Assembly: GCA_024305405.1 (NCBI GenBank)
Contig: JAKNDB010000087.1
Span: 6,388,501-6,452,500 of the forward strand
From: Dirofilaria immitis
Taxonomy: Eukaryota; Nematoda; Chromadorea; Rhabditida; Onchocercidae
Direction: 5' to 3'
Length of the DNA stretch: 64,000 nucleotides
Of the stretch, positions 1 through 12,313 are shown in pieces. The stretch's first letter is position 1, and each line of letters starts with the position of its first letter. A program made the translations under genes and the position numbers. Under the pieces are notes generated by a model. The model saw only the letters and a program-made list of their open reading frames with translations. It was not told the DNA's origin and did no database searches.

Positions 1-136
1 GACATACACACTGATTAAAACATATATTACTGTAATAAAATTCATAAGTAGTAACAATATGATGAAATTTTTCTCCTTCGTCTATCTTGTTCTAATCTTC
101 CATTAAAGACAAATCATACAGTTATAAAACATAATA

Positions 137-310
137 TTATTGATTTTCATTATTTGATTGAAGGGCATCGGTGATCATTTGCGATATTTGATTTGTCAGC
201 TCTTCATTTTTGAGTCTTGCCTGCGTACTCATTGTTCTGGATATATTATCTTCTTGGGGAATGAAATATCGTCTAGAATATTTAAAACAGGATAAAGCTT
301 GTCGAAACAT
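137..310 (-). CDS. Small protein with mitochondrial-type N-terminus
   Basis: An uninterrupted 57-residue reading frame starts at ATG 310-308 and stops at 139-137. The N-terminus (MFRQALSCFKYSRRYF) is rich in Arg and aromatic residues and lacks acidic residues, as in a mitochondrial presequence. The rest (about residues 19-57) is a charged, Gln/Asn-rich segment that could be helical. I do not recognise the family. It lies 373 bases downstream of the stop of the mitochondrial RNase P protein gene, on the same strand, a spacing compatible with a nematode SL2-type operon. The mitochondrial role is inferred from the N-terminus and the neighbour only. A chance ORF of this length cannot be excluded. 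Confidence 0.5.
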   Translation of the reverse strand: MFRQALSCFKYSRRYFIPQEDNISRTMSTQARLKNEELTNQISQMITDALQSNNENQ

Positions 311-683
311 GAAATATTGTTAAATGAAAAATGAAGAGTATAGATGATTGCTGATTAGAAGAATCATATTGAAATGTTTAGCGAAAATTTTTTTCGAAAA
401 AAAGAGAAGAAAAAATAGTCGATAAGCGCTCATTTCCTCAGCGAAATGAATTGTGGAGTTTATTTTTTCATTTTTTTTTTTTTAAAAAGACAAGTCGTAA
501 AATTTGTTTCACTGAAATATGCATTTATTGATTGTTTTTGTTTGTTTTCAAACAAAATATCACGCACTCACAGCAAAAATTCTCGCCAAAGGATTTCTAG
601 ATTTCAAAAATTCATATTTAGTCAAAACTTTATTATCTGTTCTACTTGATTTTCGAGCAATATGATTCTTCTAAACAGGTTTT

Positions 684-3183
684 TTAATAATTAGAATAAC
701 CAGGATACCTGGCAATACCATTTAAGATAGCTATATGCCAGTCTCCGCCAGTCTGATAAGCTTCGTGAAGAACTCGGACTACACTCGTGAAGGGAAGAAA
801 ATGGAAGTTGTAGAGTCTGGAAAGTTATTAGAACTTATAAGTTCTGAATTTTACAATTACATAACTAAGACAAAAAGAGATACTTTCTTGCGTGCTTTCA
901 CTGTCGCACTATCAGAAATACTTCCAAAAAAATAATGTCTGCTTAGACTTAAAACTAAATTCATTAAAAGAACTAATTAAAATAATATACTTAAAATGCT
1001 CATTAAATGGTATACGTGCTGTACGACAACCACGTTTTCGAGCAGCACCAAGAGGTAACCGATTATCACGTCCCAAACATATTACATAAACCTTGTCATT
1101 CAATGGAGTTCGTATGACTTGTTGAGACCACCTGGCAATAATTTATCGTTACAATGTATGCAAGCAACAAATATGGATCATTGCTGTTTATTGAAAATTT
1201 TCACTCATGAATAGAAAAATTGAGCAAAAATACAAAAATTAAACATGATTTGCTTACTTGGCAACATAAATAATATCGTCTTTGTTATACAAATCAATTA
1301 CATCTTCGTCCGTAAATAATGGCAAAATTGTTTGGTGAGCATATTGTGTTTTGAGAATCCTGAGAGTCTTTTGATCATTTAAAATTACAGAAATCAATTT
1401 GATCTTTTGTAAAATTGTAAAAATTTACTTCGTGACGGCCTTACAATTCGGATTGTTTTCGTCGTAATTGACAATCGACAAATCAAATGGTTCTCGACGC
1501 CGAAAATTTTCCTGATATCAGTAACAAACATACTTGAACAATATCAATTTTGAAAAATTATTTTCAATTAAAGCTCGTATTCATGTTTTGTAGAAATTTG
1601 AAACGTATTATTTGAAAGAACTACTATTCAAAGAGCTTTTATATTATATTACTCAGAAAGTTCACTTGTATGATATATTCCAATTGCGTAGCAAGACGAG
1701 ATGAAAAGTCATCGAATTTTTGGCGATAAACTGACAATCCAGAATAATTCGTGGTTTTTCGCTGAGTCGTAATGTTCTCCACATTGCTGCTCCCTCGATA
1801 TGTTTAATCCCTATATTGATAGAGACAACAAAGGAAGTTGAATGTAACTAATTGAAGTTCCTTTTGGTAAAAACTCGGCAAAATATCAAAATATGTAATC
1901 TTATTAACACAAGTCATGTTTACTGAAGATACAGCAAAACCTTCCAAACTAAATTTTTATAGCAATTTCTTGGTGAAATTAATGCGACTATTTTAATGGG
2001 GAAATTTTCCATATCCATCAAATGAACAGGGATTAAAAACGAAATCTAAATTTATTTTGGAAATCAAATTCTAACTTACTCCTTGCATTACGTTCCAAAT
2101 TACAAGTGATCAATTCATGCATTGCTGGACCATAGCCTATACCACCTGCATCAAACTTAGCACGCTGAAATTAAAAGCAATGGAATGATTAGGTAATACT
2201 AATAAAAAAATTGGGAATTATTTCAGTACAATCTAACGCTACGAAATGGAAACGAATTTAAAAAGGATTCAGTAAATGATTATTATTAGTTGCCTGCACG
2301 TAATCAATAATTTTTCTGAATTTATTAAATGAAGATTTAAATGCTAAATTCCGATTACAATCACACAGTAGAAATACATGAAATATGTGGGTCTTAACTT
2401 CATATCCACACTTTTTTACATATCATTCCTTTTCATTATATTTTTTGTAATCTCCATTTTTTTAACTTCAAAATAAATTTCGCTTTTTCCACATAAACTG
2501 TTTCTCAACATTTGCATCTCTAAAACGCTATACACATTATTTCTTCTATTTCATGTACAGTTCTCATCAGTTCCCTTTTTTCTCTTCCTATGTTTTACAT
2601 TCACCTCTTCTGCAGAACTTATTCCATCATATTATCTTGTTCTGAATTTCAGCGTGAAATACCTGAAAATCAAATGAGGCATTTCGTGACTTTGCGATCG
2701 CTTTCCTTTTAGCTTCACGCACTTCGTCGCGAAAAACATTTTTCGCATATGCTCGTAAATAGGCTACCCGATCTTCTGTTTTCTCTATTGTCATTAACTT
2801 TTCCCACTGTTTATCCAGCAAGATCGATGGTGGGTGTGGCATCATCCATTCCATTATCTGACATAAAATTTGCATAAACAGAATTTTTGCCTATTTCGAG
2901 AAAAATTTGATCATTGAAGAGAAAAATAAAACTGAAAAGTGGTATCGTGGATGCTTCTTTCAGAAAAAAATTTGGAAACAAAATTACTTCAACTTCTGCC
3001 ATTATCTTATCAATAAATTGACGAGAATTAGCGTCTAATGAAGATAAAAACTCTGATGATGGTTTCAATTTTGTTTTTTCGTCATCTTTTAGCACAGCAG
3101 GAGAAGACGTTTCAGCAGAAAATGCTTTGTTACAGTACGCATCAGTTGAGCAGGAAGAATGAGAAATAATAAACGTTGTAAAG
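684..3183 (-). CDS. Mitochondrial ribonuclease P protein 1 / tRNA m1R9 methyltransferase (TRMT10C-like), 5' end not found
   Basis: Predicted TRM10-family SPOUT methyltransferase. In animals this protein methylates position 9 of mitochondrial tRNAs and is a subunit of protein-only mitochondrial RNase P. I read eight exons: 3183-2988, 2857-2663, 2164-2080, 1810-1666, 1511-1429, 1359-1258, 1131-991 and 816-684, with matching phases, about 359 visible residues against roughly 400 in human. The first visible exon starts in phase 2, so an upstream exon is missing. Family landmarks in order are a helical N-terminal region (HWEKLM-like KQWEKLMTIEK), KPRIILDCQF, RREPFDLSIVNYDENNP, DKVYVICLGRDN, and TARIPFNEHFK with the C-terminal TSVVRVLHEAYQTGGDW. 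The frame breaks at a T run at 1717-1721. One more T joins KPRIILDCQFIAK to the following KFDDFSSRLATQLEY. This looks like a sequence error rather than a dead gene. Confidence 0.85.
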
Positions 3184-5472
3184 CTGTAAAAAAGAGCATT
3201 ATGCTAGATATATTAAGAAGGAAACATATGTACATGTTATTTACTCACTAAATACCTAATTACTTATAGAATAAGATGGAGGCTTAGATAATACCAAAAT
3301 TACCAAAACGTTGTCCACTTCTCACTAAGTGTGTAGATTATTAAAAAGAAAAGAAAAAAATTTTAGTGGTTCACCGTTGAATGAGTTCCAATTGCCAAGT
3401 TTGATACTTTGTTCTTGATAAGAAGACTTGGTGACAAAATTTGTTCATTCCTAAAAAAATCTGATTCATCTTTAAATTTCATTCTGAAGGTACTCATGAA
3501 TTCAGAGTACTATGTAAGAGAATGAATTAAGAAAAGCAAAAAGTATTCTCCAACTCAAGCATTCCTTTCACATAGAAGATCAATCGCCAGAATCCTATAA
3601 CAGAACTCTCAGTCTCCATTCTGGCTATCTATTCGCTAAACCTTTCTCAAAACGTATTGATAGTCGATTTTCTGCAAATTCTCGCAGTCCCTGGCGCATC
3701 TCATTTTCAAATGTTATTTTTGCTTTCGTTCCTCAAATAACGAAACAATTTGCATGCCTAACTTGCGGTATTGAAAAAGTGATAAATTAATGATAGTGAT
3801 GCAATGAAGAAAAAGTGATGGGATCAGTCTTGTAGATGAGTGCACTCTTTAGAAAAGTTACATCCCTCAGTTTCTTTCTGGTCAGGTTTGCTGTTTGCTG
3901 AGATTCAGATTTATGCAATAATTTTCAAAAATCAAAGTTCCTGAATCCATATATTATTTCAAAAACTCCGAAAGATTTTCAAATAATTTTTAATAATCAA
4001 AATATTTAAATACCATATCCATCAACATTTTATTAAAATTGTTCTAAAAGCTTTTATAAGAGAAAAAATGAAATACATGGAAATGCAAGACAGTTTGGAC
4101 AATTGAAGGTCAAATAGGAATTTATTTTATTTTTCATTTTATTTTTTTATATCTACCCGCATGAATGAAATAGAAGCATGCAAAATATCTTTCTTCTGTT
4201 GATTATCATAGAAAAATTTTCTATCAATAAGTTAAAGAGAAACTGCTTTGAATAAAATCTGAAATGAGGCTGAATGCTTCAGAAATATTTATTCGCCATC
4301 GATCACATCGTTAATGAAACCAAGAATCCATTTATGAAAATATTTATAGTTTCAAGTCGAAACTGAAAAACTATAGGAATTCACTTTTTATTAATAAAAG
4401 CTTGAGTTTTCACTATTGAAATCCTGATAGAATCAATTCAATAATTATAATAAAATTATTTAAACAAAAGATAAAAAATATGTTGAGAACTGAAGTAATT
4501 CTTGTATATAACACGGCAATCACAATTATAAAACGTACTTTTAAACGTGTTGTATATTTAAGTATAACAAAAAAGTTAAGATTTATGAGCGGCTGATAAT
4601 ATTATGAATTATCGATGTCATTACCATTATGTCTGACAGTGGTCAATGACTAGAATAATCATCCGGTCGTAATGATTGTTAATATACAGATATATTTCAG
4701 TGAGAATAATACAGTGTAGGAGTGGATCCACGACTTCCCTTGGGATTTATAAAAAACTGGTACCACTAAAGTGCTACTAAATTGTTCTCCACTTTTGTAT
4801 CGTAGAGATTATCAATTTGCAGGTTTTTTCAACGACTCTTAAAGTTCGATCTTGAGAAGGTTAAATATCAACTATTAAGCATCACCGATAGATTTTGATA
4901 GCATATTATCGCTTAAACATACTGTAAGATTATCAGAAGAACTTATTACTCAGCCAAGTATTGCTAGCATTTCATGTTAGTATGTTATAAACTTCACTTT
5001 ATTCTTTGTGATCTGAAATAAGTTAATCACAAAAAGAAACCAGTTTATCTGAATTATTTTAGAACTGTAATCAATTAAGCAATCTGCGCGGATTCTTGAA
5101 CTCAAGAAATAGTGAGCTGCAATAAATGTTCTGCGTCCCGCACGTTGAGTTACGGTGTGATGTATGATTCTCAAAATTTTTAAAGTTTGGAAATTGTTTT
5201 GCTTAGTGGATTCTTTGTGATTGTTGTGAGTGTACAACATTTCTCAAATGATTTTCACGGGCTGTTAAAAGTGATGATAGCACTCGCTCAGTATGCCATG
5301 TTATCTGTGATTTGTTTTATTTTTCAGAAACAAATAATTATCTTCTCCCGTTTGCCCTAACTAGTGATTGATAGGCAACTTATCAACAAGAACGTAACAT
5401 CACGACACATTGATATGCTGCATGGTATTTGTGATCTCTTAAAACTGATGATAGATTTTTAAAGGAATACTT
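3184..5472. other. Intergenic region between divergent TRMT10C-like and EBP2 genes
   Basis: AT-rich sequence without an exon I could support. It must hold the missing first exon(s) of the TRMT10C-like gene and the promoters of both divergent genes. No clear repeat or RNA gene was seen. Confidence 0.5.
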
Positions 5473-7421
5473 ATGCTAAGTGGAAGAAGGGAAATGAATA
5501 CCACTGATGGAAATGTAATTGCCACGATTTTATCTGAAAGAGAAGAGGAAAGCGATTCAGATAAAGAGGTATTATCTCATCAATGCAATTCTTGGATATG
5601 CATTTAGTTTTTGTGAAGTTTTTCCTTCTGTTTCGTAAGAGGATTATCTTTCAAATCTAGCCACAATATTTAGTTTATTGTGTGACTTCGATATAGTTCG
5701 AGACGGGTTCAAGCAGGGATTGGTTGCAAATTATTTTGTTTCACCATTTGGTTGCAAACTGTTCTCTTTCACAATATATTTGCAATACGACTTTTTTAAC
5801 TGCAGCTACAAATTGCATTCGATGAGGGTCTGCTGAAAACTGATGAGCTGAATTATGTTGTAGAGAAGAAGAGACCAATCATAAATAAAAAGTATGATAT
5901 TCAATTCATTTAATAAGCTAAATTGATTTAATGATAAATAATGGCGCATCCCTTCTTTTATATCATTTAAAGTTTAATTATTTCTTTCTCAGGACGGTTT
6001 ATTTTTAGGATGTTGTTTCATATATTTTATGCAGTTCTTTTTTTTTTTTAATTTAAAGATTGAATTGAAAGACAAAGGTGAAAAACTCAAGAAGAATTTA
6101 ACATGGCTAGAAACGTTAGACGTTACAGTAAATAATGATCATGTCGATGAGAAAATACTGAACCACGATTTTGAACGTGAAATAATTTTGTAAGTGTTTT
6201 TTTGCATTTTCCAATAAGTAATTTATTTTTTAATTACGGGATATTTCAGAATTATAGTATCCAATTCTATATTATTATAGTTACAAACAGGCCGAAAAAG
6301 CAGTGCGAATAACATTCCCACGACTGCATGAAATGGGTGTGAGGATTTCTCGACCGACAGATTATTTCGCCGAGATGGTGAAAAGTGACCAACATATGCA
6401 AAAGGCGAACTTGTTTTTACATTGAATTCTCTCTATTTTTATTTGATTAATGAAGTTGAATTGTTTGCTGGCGATTGCCTAGTTTAGTTTGCCAGTTTTT
6501 GAAATTTGAATTACTCATATTTTCTTTATGTCATTATAAGTACATTGGTGATGTTATTAAGTTTATTGTTATAGTATTTATAGATAAGACAACGTATGGC
6601 AGAAGTTGAAGAAAGCAAACAGAAGTTGGAAGCAATTCGTAGAATTCGTGAACAAAAGAAGTTTGCAGCTAAAGTGCAGAAGAAAGTTAGTTTTTTGAAA
6701 GTTAATTCATAATCGAAATTATAGATGGGGTTCGTAATTTGCTCATGTTTTTTTTTTCGTGTTTTATAATGAAGTTTATTTTAGCTTACTCGTTGCTAAT
6801 TTAGGTAATGGAACAAAAACAGAATGAAAAAAAGTTTTGGTAGATGCAGTGAAGAAGCATCAGAAGGGCATGAAGTCACATCTCGATATCATACTCAATA
6901 ATGCGAAGAGAATACAGGATATTAAGGTTTTTTATGCTCCTTATTAAGCTGTTGCAATAGTTTTATAAAAAAATGCTGTTATCATTTGAACTCTAGCTTG
7001 TCAGGCAATATTCCAAATTTTTTCTTCAAACCGCAGGAAGAAAGAGATTCTCGAATTGGAATAAATGAGAATGGAATGAAAAGATCAGAGAGAGAAAGAA
7101 CACGCGGAAAAAGAACTAAGAAATTTCGTCGAATAGCTCGGGATAAGAAATTTGGTTTCGGCGGGCAAAAGAAAAGGTCGAAAAAAATGATAAAAATAGG
7201 TGAATTCTCCAAAAAAATCTTTTTTGATGTATTTATATTTATGTTTCAGTGAGATCACAAATGAGCAAAAAAATTTTAAGAATGAAAAGTTTGAAATTTT
7301 TGCATAAATTTCTTTCAGCTTTGAAGAAATTACGACTCCTGGAAGTCTAGTACGTAAGCTCAAAGGGCATCATTTTGGCGCGCACTTATTGAAACCTTGT
7401 GCGAAACGGAGAAAAAGATAA
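5473..7421 (+). CDS. rRNA-processing protein EBP2 (EBNA1BP2 homologue)
   Basis: Nucleolar protein needed for pre-rRNA processing and assembly of the large ribosomal subunit (family knowledge). Eight exons: 5473-5568, 5806-5891, 6059-6189, 6281-6404, 6584-6685, 6805-6926, 7037-7199 and 7319-7421. Restoring one base in each of three A runs gives 309 residues, almost the human length. Landmarks are an acidic N-terminus (EREEESDSDKE), then LTWLETLDVTV, YKQAEKAV, then FPRLHEMG with RPTDYFAEMVKSD, a basic coiled segment, KKHQKGMKSHLD, and the hallmark RDKKFGFGGQKKRSKK. The runs lacking a base are 5887-5891, 6827-6833 and 7181-7187. Without correction the protein would end early in exon 6. Intron 4 uses a GC donor. 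Conservation on both sides of each break argues for a live gene with sequence errors. Confidence 0.92.
6405..6583 (+). other. Non-canonical GC-AG intron in EBP2
   Basis: The conserved exon end SDQHMQK (6404) is followed by GCGAAC, and the next exon starts at 6584 after TTTATAG with IRQRMAEVEE. The human protein has the same MQK-IRQ junction. No GT donor is nearby, so the intron appears to use GC at 6405-6406. Confidence 0.65.
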
Positions 7422-8172
7422 TATTTCTTCGCTAATTTTTTATCTAATACTGGAATAGCGGGTATAACATGTTAATTTTGCTACTTATACAAGAAAAAAC
7501 TGGAAATTTTTTGTAATGTCATAATTTTGCCAAGTTAGAATTTTATGGAGTTATTTTTCTTGTGTTTTTCAATTTATAAATTCGATAGAATACAAGCTAT
7601 GCTTTTCAACAGTTTTGGTATAGTATATTCTGGTTAAAATTATTTTTGTCCATTGTTATTTGTTATTTATATATTGTTTCTGTTTTTATCAATAGATAAA
7701 TATTTCTTATCGTTGCATCCTTTTCTGCATAGAAGATGTCTAAGATGGACATTAATTAAAAATTCCTTGATTTATGAAATCCGGATTATTGAAATTTTCT
7801 TGATTCCAAAACAGTTTAGAGTTAATTACGGATTAGTATCATATATAACACAACGTTTAAGTCTCACATCAAATTGAAGAATTAATTTTAATTTGATAGT
7901 CGTGCATACATTCATTCTAGAACTTACAGAAAATCCATTTAAATGTTTCCAATATTGATCAGACTGATAGATTGAAGTCATGGGTTAGCAATGAGGTAAA
8001 TTGACTTGCTTGAATAAGATTTTATTAAATCGATTGTGGGGATGTGCAGTATTTGTGATTCGTTTTTCCGCAACATCTGGTAGTTATTATATGCTGAAGC
8101 GACGAATGCAAGGAAAACGATCGTGCTGAGTAAGTCTGGCCGGAGATCTTTATTTTTGCAAAAGCGCAAAGG

Positions 8173-8355
8173 ATGAGCATTTACACGAAGCTGTTTCGAA
8201 TGTTTTATCATGCTGGAGATAGAAGTATTAACTGTTTTGATTTCAGTGGCTTCAGTGTATTTGTGGGCATCGTCAGCGGAATAATTTATCTGCTTCGGCA
8301 AAGGACATTGCTACAAACAGTACAGTCGGAGAAGGTACAATTAATAGTAGGATAG
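8173..8355 (+). CDS. Possible small membrane-protein ORF, unrecognised
   Basis: A 60-codon frame opens with ATG at 8173. It contains one hydrophobic stretch of about 20 residues (GFSVFVGIVSGIIYLL) followed by a basic, polar tail. A GT donor-like site follows the Glu-Lys codons near 8334, so it could be the first exon of a longer gene. The opposite strand is also open here for 107 codons, which weakens the call. I could not match it to a family. It sits between EBP2 and the ZIP remnant, and might belong to neither. Confidence 0.25.
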   Translation: MSIYTKLFRMFYHAGDRSINCFDFSGFSVFVGIVSGIIYLLRQRTLLQTVQSEKVQLIVG

Positions 8356-8619
8356 AAGGCATTTGTTGTTTTGGAAGATTTTTTTCTTTTTAAACATATT
8401 GGTTTCTCAATTGTTGCACGTTTCTTCAAGTGGATTTACATCAAATGGATTTTATAGTTTGTGGTTTTATTTCCTTCGCACTTTTAGCAAAAATTTTACA
8501 CATGTGGATGCAACTTTTTGTTTTGGCAGTATAACATTTGAGAGATTTCGAAATTATTTTTATCATTTTAAATATATGCTAGGAATTCTATTTGGCACGT
8601 TCACTAAACCGCGAAATTT

Positions 8620-10410
8620 TATAGAAAAGAAAATCTTCCATTTCATTATATAATTGTTTTGCTTGTGGCATATTCGTGTCAGGCCTCCTGCCATATATCC
8701 GAAATCTCTAGACCGCAGCAACTAGTGATTATGGCTTATCTTCGCATAAATTTTTAAGTTCAGAATTGGTCGTTTTAATGGCCTTTCTTTTAATATTATA
8801 TTTCCTTCAAGATTTGGAAAAATGGATCAGATCCTTCATTTATGTATACTCGTAAAATGTCTGTGTTGCTAGGAAATAGTTAATTAGTTAGTTTCGAATG
8901 TTATGTTTGTACTTGAGCATATTATCAACATTTTGTTTACTGTTATCAAAGGAATAATTTTCGTGTAGTAGAAATATTTCCATTTCCATATGAAACAATT
9001 AAAGCAGTCAACAATAATTCTAGTATGAATGTTCGTTGTTAACAATGCTTGCATTTCTAAATAATAGTGTTTATGCAGGTTATATTAAATGTGTATATCG
9101 TATAATCATTTTAGATAGTCCATGTGTTCGACATATCTAGTCCTTACGAAATGCTGGAGTACTTCATTCAAATGAAACGCATATTAGCAAGTAGTGGGAC
9201 TTCTTAAGATTTTCCAAATGCACTAGTAGTTTGACGACCTTAATAAAGTGGGATGAAGATATTGAGTTACTCGTCTCAAATAATTCTAGCACTGATGATT
9301 GCATTATTTAGGTTAATGATTCTGTGGCAATTGAATTTCGGCAGAACAATTTTTTCCCTCAAGTAATGTGCTATTAGCAAGTAGTGAAACTTCTAGAAAA
9401 ATGCTAGAAACTTAATCTTCAGTGCGCAGTTGTAATTCATACATTTCAAATCGATTTATATTTTTCCAGACTAGTCACTTAAACATCTTAGTAATTTTGT
9501 AAGCAAAATATTTTAATTTCTGTGTCCAGGCTTTAATATAATATGTATGACTGTATTACTGCTTTAAGAACGATTTTTGATCTCAAATTTATACGATTCT
9601 ATTGCTTCAAGTTGCCGTGGATGATTAAGTTCGATGTGAGACATTGTAGGTTGTTCAAAGATGTAGCATGAAATGTATTCTTGTTCTGGTATTTTTTCAT
9701 TGGATATGTTGCTGAACTCATTTGTTTTATTGCTCGGTCTTTTAATACATTCAATGTTTGAAGCTATTGCATTGGGATCACCGGTAAATTCCTCTTGTTT
9801 TCTTTTATTTCAGCCATCTGCGCAGGATTGGTATGCAATTATTTATTTATTTCTATCTCTTTATTTATTTTTATTTTATTTTTTTATTTCAACTAGTACG
9901 GTGATTTAATATTAGTAAAACTCAGTTAACATCCATTTATGCTAACTTCTATCAGATTTGCAAATTGATGTTGTTCGAGACTTATTCCCGATTTCTACAA
10001 TTTAAGAAATGTTGATCATGAAGTAGTCATATGCATTTATTATTGTGTAAGTTTATTTCATGCCTATTGATAATAGTTTAGATATCCTACAATTCCTGTT
10101 TGTTACGGCATTTTTCCAGCTGCTTTCATTTTTTCAATTATTGAAACAATCTACTAGCATGTAAAATAAAGGGATGTAATACTCTGAATTACTTACAAAT
10201 TACCGCAGAATTTAATTCAGAACTTATTTGCATTATGATTCATGAAATGCTGCTATGTTCATTTACCTTGGATATTAGTTTAGCTCAACAAAAGGCTACT
10301 CGAAAAGGGTATTTATGACATCGGTAAGTAATATCCCAATGGGAATGTCATCATCTTTTATAGTGAGTCTCGCTTTCAAAGAATTGAATATTTTTCAGGC
10401 TAATAAGAAT
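8620..10410 (+). pseudogene. Decayed ZIP-family (SLC39) zinc transporter
   Basis: ZIP proteins carry Zn and other divalent metals into the cytosol through eight membrane helices. Pieces in family order are visible on the plus strand. At 8630-8855 there is SLYNCFACGIFVSG, LLPYIRNL and then SSELVVLMAFLLILYF (ZIP helices 2-3). At 9697-9786 there is SFVLLLGLLIHSMFEAIALG (the conserved helix 4 with HS..E). At 10218-10305 there is IHEMLLCSFTLDISLAQQ (helix 5 with HE). At 10318-10400 there is SVSNIPMGMSSSF, like the helix 6 segment. An in-frame TAG at 8709-8711 interrupts the first piece, a few residues are missing before LLP, and the frame shifts between the third and fourth pieces. A possible last helix remnant is DLYKALALAVIIDVF near 10860-10910. 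It could be a live gene with sequence errors, but the stop and the deletion favour decay. Confidence 0.6.
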
Positions 10411-10949
10411 AAATCTCTTATTTTCTTACCAGTTGGGTGATATGAGGGAGATTTTTAAATTTCAAAGTTTAATCAAAAACTTAGAAATGCAGAATATTGA
10501 AGATTTGTAGGAAATATCGGGAATGGTCTTTAATTAGCGGAATATTACTTATAAGTTTGAAGCAGCTTCATGAAGACCATTGTTTGCTATTCTGACAAAA
10601 AGAAAATGCATTTTATGTATTATGCCAACTTTCTAAACTTTTTCTTCATTCTCTCTGTGTATTCAGTTTCATTAATAATATTTTATTCGGAAGAATTTTA
10701 TTACTTTTTAAAATTTTCTCTCTGATAAATCTCATGGAAACATTTACTGCGCTGTTAATTCGATTTGTTTTGAAAGAATGCGCAGCTTGAACATTTATTG
10801 CACTGTTTGTGTCGAAAATTTGAGTTTCCAATTGAATGTCCATGATCAAATTGTCAAACAAGACCTATATAAAGCACTGGCGCTGGCTGTAATTATTGAC
10901 GTATTCACGTTCTTTATTAATGTTTCGTACAGCACTCGTATTATCGCAA

Positions 10950-12313
10950 TAAATTATAACAAAAACGATTTACTAACATCTATAGAAATTGTCTGTTGAT
11001 TCTGAGATTATTGCTATTTGAAGTTTTGCGATCTTCAAAAGTTCGTTTTACTAATATTTATTCCTTTATGTGATATATTTACAACTATTCGATTAAATTA
11101 ACATTACTGAGAAAAATGCTAACTTGAAGATAGAAAACTGGAAAAGTTTTCATTTTTTTGGATGTCCCATCTCATTTTTATGTTTTCTTTACAAAAACTA
11201 TTTTGTTTTTATATTTAGTTATTATGATCCTTATTTCGTGTTGGTCATGCAAGTGGCGAGCGTCACTTTCTGGTATTCAAATGAGTTGCCAATATAAACA
11301 AAAATTAGAAAAACGCTTGATCACCAGATAACAATCAGAATGAGATTGTTTGTAATCGCTGTAAAAGAATTAGAAAGTGAAATAATCGGGTAATCGTCGA
11401 GATGAGAGAGATTAAGAGATTTTTTCTTTGTTATAGCTTTGAGAATAACTTTTCAATAATACTTCATAAAAATCATGTGCATGGATTGTTGTATTTTAAT
11501 ATTTGTTTATTATGAAAAACAAGTAATTTCAGTTTGGCTCAGTTTTTAGAACGCTTAAATTTCGTAGGTGCCATAATATGCTTACCATAAGTAGTAATTT
11601 CAGTATTTATTCCTTGAATTTTAGTTATAATCTTAATGGAATTTCGAAATCTCATTCAATTTTATTTCCATTATATAATTTTATTATTCTCCAATTTTAC
11701 TTCATTTTATTTGTAATATTTAATACTAGTCACATATTATGCATTTGAAGAAAATTTCCTGATACTGTTTATATGCTGTTGTTTATCATTATTGAATATT
11801 ATATATTATGCTAAAATGTATATTATTATTTCAAAGAAACGAATAATTTTTTTGAGATAATAATATTGGATACATATGATGAGTAAGAAATAAAGCTTGC
11901 ATTACTCCATTTTTTAAGTTGCTGATCCTAACAATAGTTTTTTTTTAAATTGCCAAAACAAAGGAATAGATTATTTTATATGTTGTTTGGTCTTCGTAAA
12001 CTCATCATATACCATTCATCCACTCATTTTTCTTTTTATTTGTAGATATATCTTGAATATCTTTAGTTATTCGAAATATTCTATGAGCATTTTCTGCATG
12101 TCTCTTTTGGACTCTTTCACTTTCACTCACCTATCGTTTTAAACGTAGATATTCCTTGAACACTTTTTAATTTTTAGATATAGAAGTCTTTCTAGCAATA
12201 AAACTTAATGATGCGATATGGTTGTTCAAATGATCATTTCATAGTTAATTGACTAAAAACTTGGAACAAGAAATCATGGATTATGCGTGAAACTTTACAG
12301 AATTCTCATCATT
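10950..12313. other. Intergenic region upstream of METTL4-like gene
   Basis: About 1.3 kb of very AT-rich sequence. I see no exon, RNA gene or organised repeat in it. Its right end presumably holds the promoter of the METTL4-like gene. Confidence 0.5.

Noticed and set aside
6827..6833. Programmed ribosomal frameshift at the A7 run
   Set aside because: It would need a second, unrelated shift in the same gene and similar events in four other genes. Sequence error is simpler.
5473..7421. EBP2 as a pseudogene
   Set aside because: All breaks are single-base run shortfalls, splice sites and residues are intact, and other genes in the window show the same defect.
7978..8301. 107-codon minus-strand frame next to EBP2
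   Set aside because: It overlaps a plus-strand frame with one membrane helix. Neither strand has family support, and a faint likeness to Kish-type proteins did not extend.
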